NCBI RefSeq assembly: GCF_000495815.1
Contig: NZ_AWGE01000005.1
Coordinates: 124,001 to 188,000 of the forward strand
Source: Asticcacaulis sp. AC466
GTDB lineage: Bacteria > Pseudomonadota > Alphaproteobacteria > Caulobacterales > Caulobacteraceae
Length of the DNA: 64,000 bases
Direction: 5' to 3'
Shown: in pieces, positions 61,512 through 64,000 of the stretch
Layout of the letters: every line of letters begins with the position of its first letter
Position numbering within the stretch: the first letter of the stretch is position 1
The notes under the pieces: generated by a model
Database searches by the model: none
What the model was told of the DNA's origin: nothing
What the model saw: the letters and a program-made list of their open reading frames with translations, nothing else
Made by a program: the position numbers and the translations under genes

Positions 61512-62480
61512 ATGGGCTATCTGCTCGGCGTCGACGGTGGCGGAACCAAAACCGAGTTTGTGCTGGTCGATGAGGCAGGCCAGGTGTGTGCGACCTGTCA
61601 GTCGGGTACGAGCTACCATATCCAGATTGGCTTTGACGGGTTGCGCGACTGTCTGTCGTTTGGTGTTCACTCCGTGCTTGATCAAGTCGGCGCAACCCCC
61701 GCCGACATTGCCTATGCCTTTTTCGGGCTGCCGGCCTATGGCGAAGACTCCGCCGCCGAAGCCATGCTCGACGTTCTGCCTGAGGCGGTGCTTGGCCATA
61801 GGCGATATGCGTGCGGGAACGATATGATTTGCGGCTGGGCCGGCTCGCTGGGCGGCGAGGATGGCATCAATATCGTGGCTGGGACGGGCTCGATCGGTTA
61901 TGGTGAGCACCAAGGGGCGTCGGCCCGCGGCGGTGGGTGGGGTGAGGTGTTTTCCGACGAAGGCTCCGCCTACTGGATCGCCATTTCCGGCCTGAATGCC
62001 TTTTCCCGCATGGCAGACGGACGCCTGGCCAAGGGGCCGCTCTACGACATATTCATGCAGGAAATGGCGCTCAAAACCGATCTGGATATTTGCGGCTACG
62101 TCTTCGGCCGCGAAGCGCCGTCGCGCGATCGTATAGCGGCTCTGTCGAAATGGGTCGCCGAGGCGGCCGGGCAGGGCGACCGGGCGGCCTTGCGCATTTT
62201 CGAGTCCGCGGGCTTTGAACTGGCGATGATCGTCGATGCCATTCGCCTCAAATTGAACTATGCGCCCGATGCGCCGGTCGACCTGTCCTATTCCGGCGGT
62301 GTTTTTCGCTGTGGAAGTCTTATACTCGATCCCCTGCAACGTCATCTCGAGGCGGCCCACCCTCGCTACCGGTTTGTAAGCCCCCGCTATGCGCCCAGTA
62401 TCGGTGCGGTCCTCTATGCTGCCCGGCTGTTGGGGCGGCCGTTTCCGCTTGAGGCGATGCAGCATTTTCCCACTGCGTGA
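61512..62480 (+). CDS. agaK: N-acetylhexosamine kinase, BadF/BadG/BcrA family (322 aa)
   Basis: ASKHA-fold kinase with the phosphate-1 motif LLGVDGGGTKTEFVL near the N-terminus, GNDMICGWAG, the phosphate-2 region VAGTGSIGYG, GGGWGEVFSDEGSAYW and a C-terminal SYSGGVFRCG. This is the N-acetylglucosamine-kinase-like family to which the GalNAc kinase AgaK of Shewanella belongs. Directly after agaZ-agaS, GalNAc is the likelier substrate and the product would be GalNAc 6-phosphate. The name is inferred from context; GlcNAc kinase activity is also possible. GGAG precedes the ATG. Confidence 0.78.
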   Translation: MGYLLGVDGGGTKTEFVLVDEAGQVCATCQSGTSYHIQIGFDGLRDCLSFGVHSVLDQVGATPADIAYAFFGLPAYGEDSAAEAMLDVLPEAVLGHRRYACGNDMICGWAGSLGGEDGINIVAGTGSIGYGEHQGASARGGGWGEVFSDEGSAYWIAISGLNAFSRMADGRLAKGPLYDIFMQEMALKTDLDICGYVFGREAPSRDRIAALSKWVAEAAGQGDRAALRIFESAGFELAMIVDAIRLKLNYAPDAPVDLSYSGGVFRCGSLILDPLQRHLEAAHPRYRFVSPRYAPSIGAVLYAARLLGRPFPLEAMQHFPTA

Positions 62481-62539
62481 GGACCACTCGTTCTGATCTC
62501 CCTGACACGGCGTGAGTGTATGCTTAGGTTAAATATAAA

Positions 62540-62561
62540 GACATAAAGATATCTTTATATC
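62540..62561. promoter_or_regulatory. Near-perfect 22-bp palindrome before metE
   Basis: The core ATAAAGATATCTTTAT (62543-62558) is a perfect palindrome; flanking GA/TC pairs extend it to 22 bp with one mismatch. It lies directly upstream of the probable metE promoter. From memory it resembles sites of ArsR-type regulators of methionine metabolism (SahR/SamR); this attribution is uncertain. Confidence 0.55.
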
Positions 62562-62565
62562 ATTA

Positions 62566-62594
62566 TTGACTGTGGAATGCTGGTGACCTATGGT
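62566..62594 (+). promoter_or_regulatory. Probable metE promoter
   Basis: TTGACT at 62566-62571, a 17-bp spacer and TATGGT at 62589-62594 place the transcript start near 62600, just before the riboswitch. Confidence 0.5.
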
Positions 62595-62604
62595 CATCTT
62601 GTCG

Positions 62605-62800
62605 TGGTTCCATGCGCTTTTGGGCGTATGGCTAAGAGGGAAGCCGGTGCGCCGTTAAGGCAATGCCGGAGCTGCCCCCGCAACTGTAAACGGTGAGCTT
62701 TTGTCCATTTGCCATTGGGGGTAACTCCGAGAAGGCGGACAAGGGTCGTGACCCGTGAGCCAGGAGACCTGCCATAGACCTCATATCCATCTCGGGCGGG
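62605..62800 (+). promoter_or_regulatory. Cobalamin (B12) riboswitch
   Basis: All main conserved blocks are visible. These are a leading AAGAGGGAAGCCGGTG segment, then GCCGGAGCTGCCCCCGCAA and CTGTAAACGGTGAG. The B12 box AGCCAGGAGACCTGCC follows at 62758-62773. Upstream of the B12-independent methionine synthase gene metE, the expected logic is to switch metE off when cobalamin is present so that MetH can work. The expression platform probably lies between 62774 and the ribosome site GAGGAAA just before 62893. Confidence 0.93.
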
Positions 62801-62892
62801 GTGCCTCGGTGATGCGTTGCCGCCTTGCCGACGACTGTCTGCGGGGACGGTGGCGTGCACCTGGTTTTCCGGCTCACATCCAAGAGGAAATC

Positions 62893-64000
62893 ATGTCAAA
62901 CGCTCAAATTCCCATAGCCACCCTAGGCACGCCGCGCATCGGCTTGAAACGCGAGCTGAAATTTGCCCTTGAAAGCTACTGGTCGGGTAAGTCCAGTCAG
63001 GCCGACCTATTGCAGACGGCCAGGCACCTGCGCGCCGTCAATTGGGCGCGTCAGGAAGCGCGGGGCGTCGATATCATCCCGTCCAACGACTTCTCGCTTT
63101 ATGATCAGGTGCTTGACGCCAGTTTCATGGTTGGCGCCATCCCCGCGGTCTATGGCGAGCAGGCCGATCTCGATACCTATTTTGCCATGGCCCGTGGTTC
63201 CCAGACCTACGTCGAACTCGATGTGTGTGAACATGGTCATGCCCACCATGTCCACGGCGTTCCCGCTCAGGAGATGACCAAATGGTTCGACACCAACTAC
63301 CATTATATGGTGCCCGAATTTGCAAAGGATCAGGCGTTTAAACTGACCTCGACAAAGCCTGTGGATGAATTCCTTGAAGCTCAGGCGCTTGGCTATCACA
63401 CCCGTCCGGTTCTGGTTGGACCTGTGACTTTCCTGCGCCTCGGCAAGAGCCGCGACGACGGCGTTAATCCGCTGTCGCTGATCGATCGGCTGATCCCGGT
63501 CTATGTCGACATTCTGGTTCGTCTGCGCGATGCGGGCGCCGATTGGGTTCAGATCGACGAGCCCGCCCTCGTCCTCGATGGCAACGCCGAAACCCGCAAG
63601 GCGCTAAAAACCGCCTATGCTGCCTTCAATGCGCAGGTCCCGGGCCTTAAAATCCTTGTTGCCAGCTATTTCGGCGGTCTGGAAGAAAACCTCGATGTCG
63701 CGACCTCGCTGCCGGTCGCCGGCCTGCACATCGACCTGGTCCGCGCGCCTGAACAACTCGAAGCCGTTCTGGCTGAAGCCCCCAAAGGTTTGGTCCTGTC
63801 ACTCGGTGTGATTGATGGGCGTAACATCTGGCGCGCTGACCTCGCTCGCATTGTCGACCGGTTGGAACCCGCTATTGCCGCCCGCGGCAAGGACCTCATC
63901 CAGATCGCTCCATCCTGCTCGTTGCTGCACACCCCGATCGACCTTGATCTGGAAGACGCGCTCGATGGCGACGTCAAGTCGTGGTTGGCCTTTTCGGTCC
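62893..64000 (+). CDS. metE: Cobalamin-independent methionine synthase MetE, 5' part
   Basis: The first 369 codons of about 760; the gene continues beyond the window. MetE transfers the methyl group of methyltetrahydropteroyltriglutamate to homocysteine. Visible are GTPRIGLKRELKFALESYW (partly quoted), NDFSLYDQVLD, EMTKWFDTNYHY, VLVGPVTFLRL, WVQIDEPALVLDG and IDLVRAPEQL. This is the N-terminal domain, without the zinc-binding catalytic half. GAGGAAATC precedes the ATG. An unusual His-rich stretch CEHGHAHHVHG (112-122) is inserted before EMTKWFD. Control is by the B12 riboswitch. Confidence 0.95.
   Translation, partial: MSNAQIPIATLGTPRIGLKRELKFALESYWSGKSSQADLLQTARHLRAVNWARQEARGVDIIPSNDFSLYDQVLDASFMVGAIPAVYGEQADLDTYFAMARGSQTYVELDVCEHGHAHHVHGVPAQEMTKWFDTNYHYMVPEFAKDQAFKLTSTKPVDEFLEAQALGYHTRPVLVGPVTFLRLGKSRDDGVNPLSLIDRLIPVYVDILVRLRDAGADWVQIDEPALVLDGNAETRKALKTAYAAFNAQVPGLKILVASYFGGLEENLDVATSLPVAGLHIDLVRAPEQLEAVLAEAPKGLVLSLGVIDGRNIWRADLARIVDRLEPAIAARGKDLIQIAPSCSLLHTPIDLDLEDALDGDVKSWLAFSV

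Noticed and set aside
1-64000. Mobile elements, CRISPR arrays, prophage or integron structures
   Set aside because: No transposase, integrase, regularly spaced repeats or phage genes were seen; the TGTAG and TTTCG repeats are promoter-linked operators, not arrays.

Overview
The window looks like a chromosomal segment of an alphaproteobacterium of the Caulobacterales, probably Asticcacaulis or a close relative (inference, not proven). Signs for this are four large TonB-dependent receptors (TBDRs), a flavin-dependent tryptophan-halogenase-like gene beside a TBDR and a cupin-8 gene, many secreted glycosidases, and moderately high GC. I see no rRNA, tRNA, CRISPR array, insertion sequence or phage gene. 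It reads as a series of carbohydrate and nutrient scavenging loci with a few housekeeping and stress genes between them.

1-12.6 kb: a TBDR, then a compact operon of a RidA-type imine deaminase, an unrecognised protein, an SDR dehydrogenase, a D-serine-dehydratase-like PLP enzyme, an N-acyl-D-amino-acid deacylase and a FucP-type MFS permease, followed by an RpiR/SIS regulator. A convergent secreted clan GH-D glycosidase follows. An operator, TGTAG-N5-CTACA, recurs before the TBDR, the operon, the regulator and the glycosidase, and half-sites recur before a second TBDR. This suggests one local regulon.

12.9-20.9 kb: the second TBDR, a halogenase-like flavoprotein, a GH27 alpha-galactosidase/alpha-N-acetylgalactosaminidase and a cupin-8 protein.

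21-29.6 kb: on the minus strand a TBDR and a DUF4874/DUF4832 protein; on the plus strand an FtsZ paralogue reduced to its GTPase core, a DeoR-type regulator resembling AgaR, an SDR and a GH130-like protein. TTTCG-rich inverted repeats before the TBDR recur before the GH36 gene (52 kb) and before agaZ (59 kb), suggesting a dispersed AgaR regulon for N-acetylgalactosamine (GalNAc) or galactoside use.

29.6-45 kb: a decayed DUF389 gene, a CPA1 Na+/H+ antiporter, an MscS channel with otsB-otsA and a periplasmic trehalase (an osmotic-stress group), then DUF2254, an alpha/beta hydrolase, a probable zinc peptidase, an XRE/DUF2975 pair and a TMEM175-type channel.

44.4-51.9 kb: an ECF sigma factor, a FecR anti-sigma factor and a TBDR with a signalling (STN) domain form a trans-envelope signalling set, followed by a purple-acid-phosphatase-like enzyme and, on the other strand, another metallophosphoesterase.

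52-62.5 kb: a GH36 alpha-galactosidase with a DMT-family permease, a fusion of a TIM-barrel-like domain with an FGE-type domain under a LacI regulator, and agaZ-agaS-kinase, the sugar-phosphate core of GalNAc catabolism. 62.5-64 kb: a palindrome, a promoter and a cobalamin riboswitch precede metE, which runs off the end of the window.
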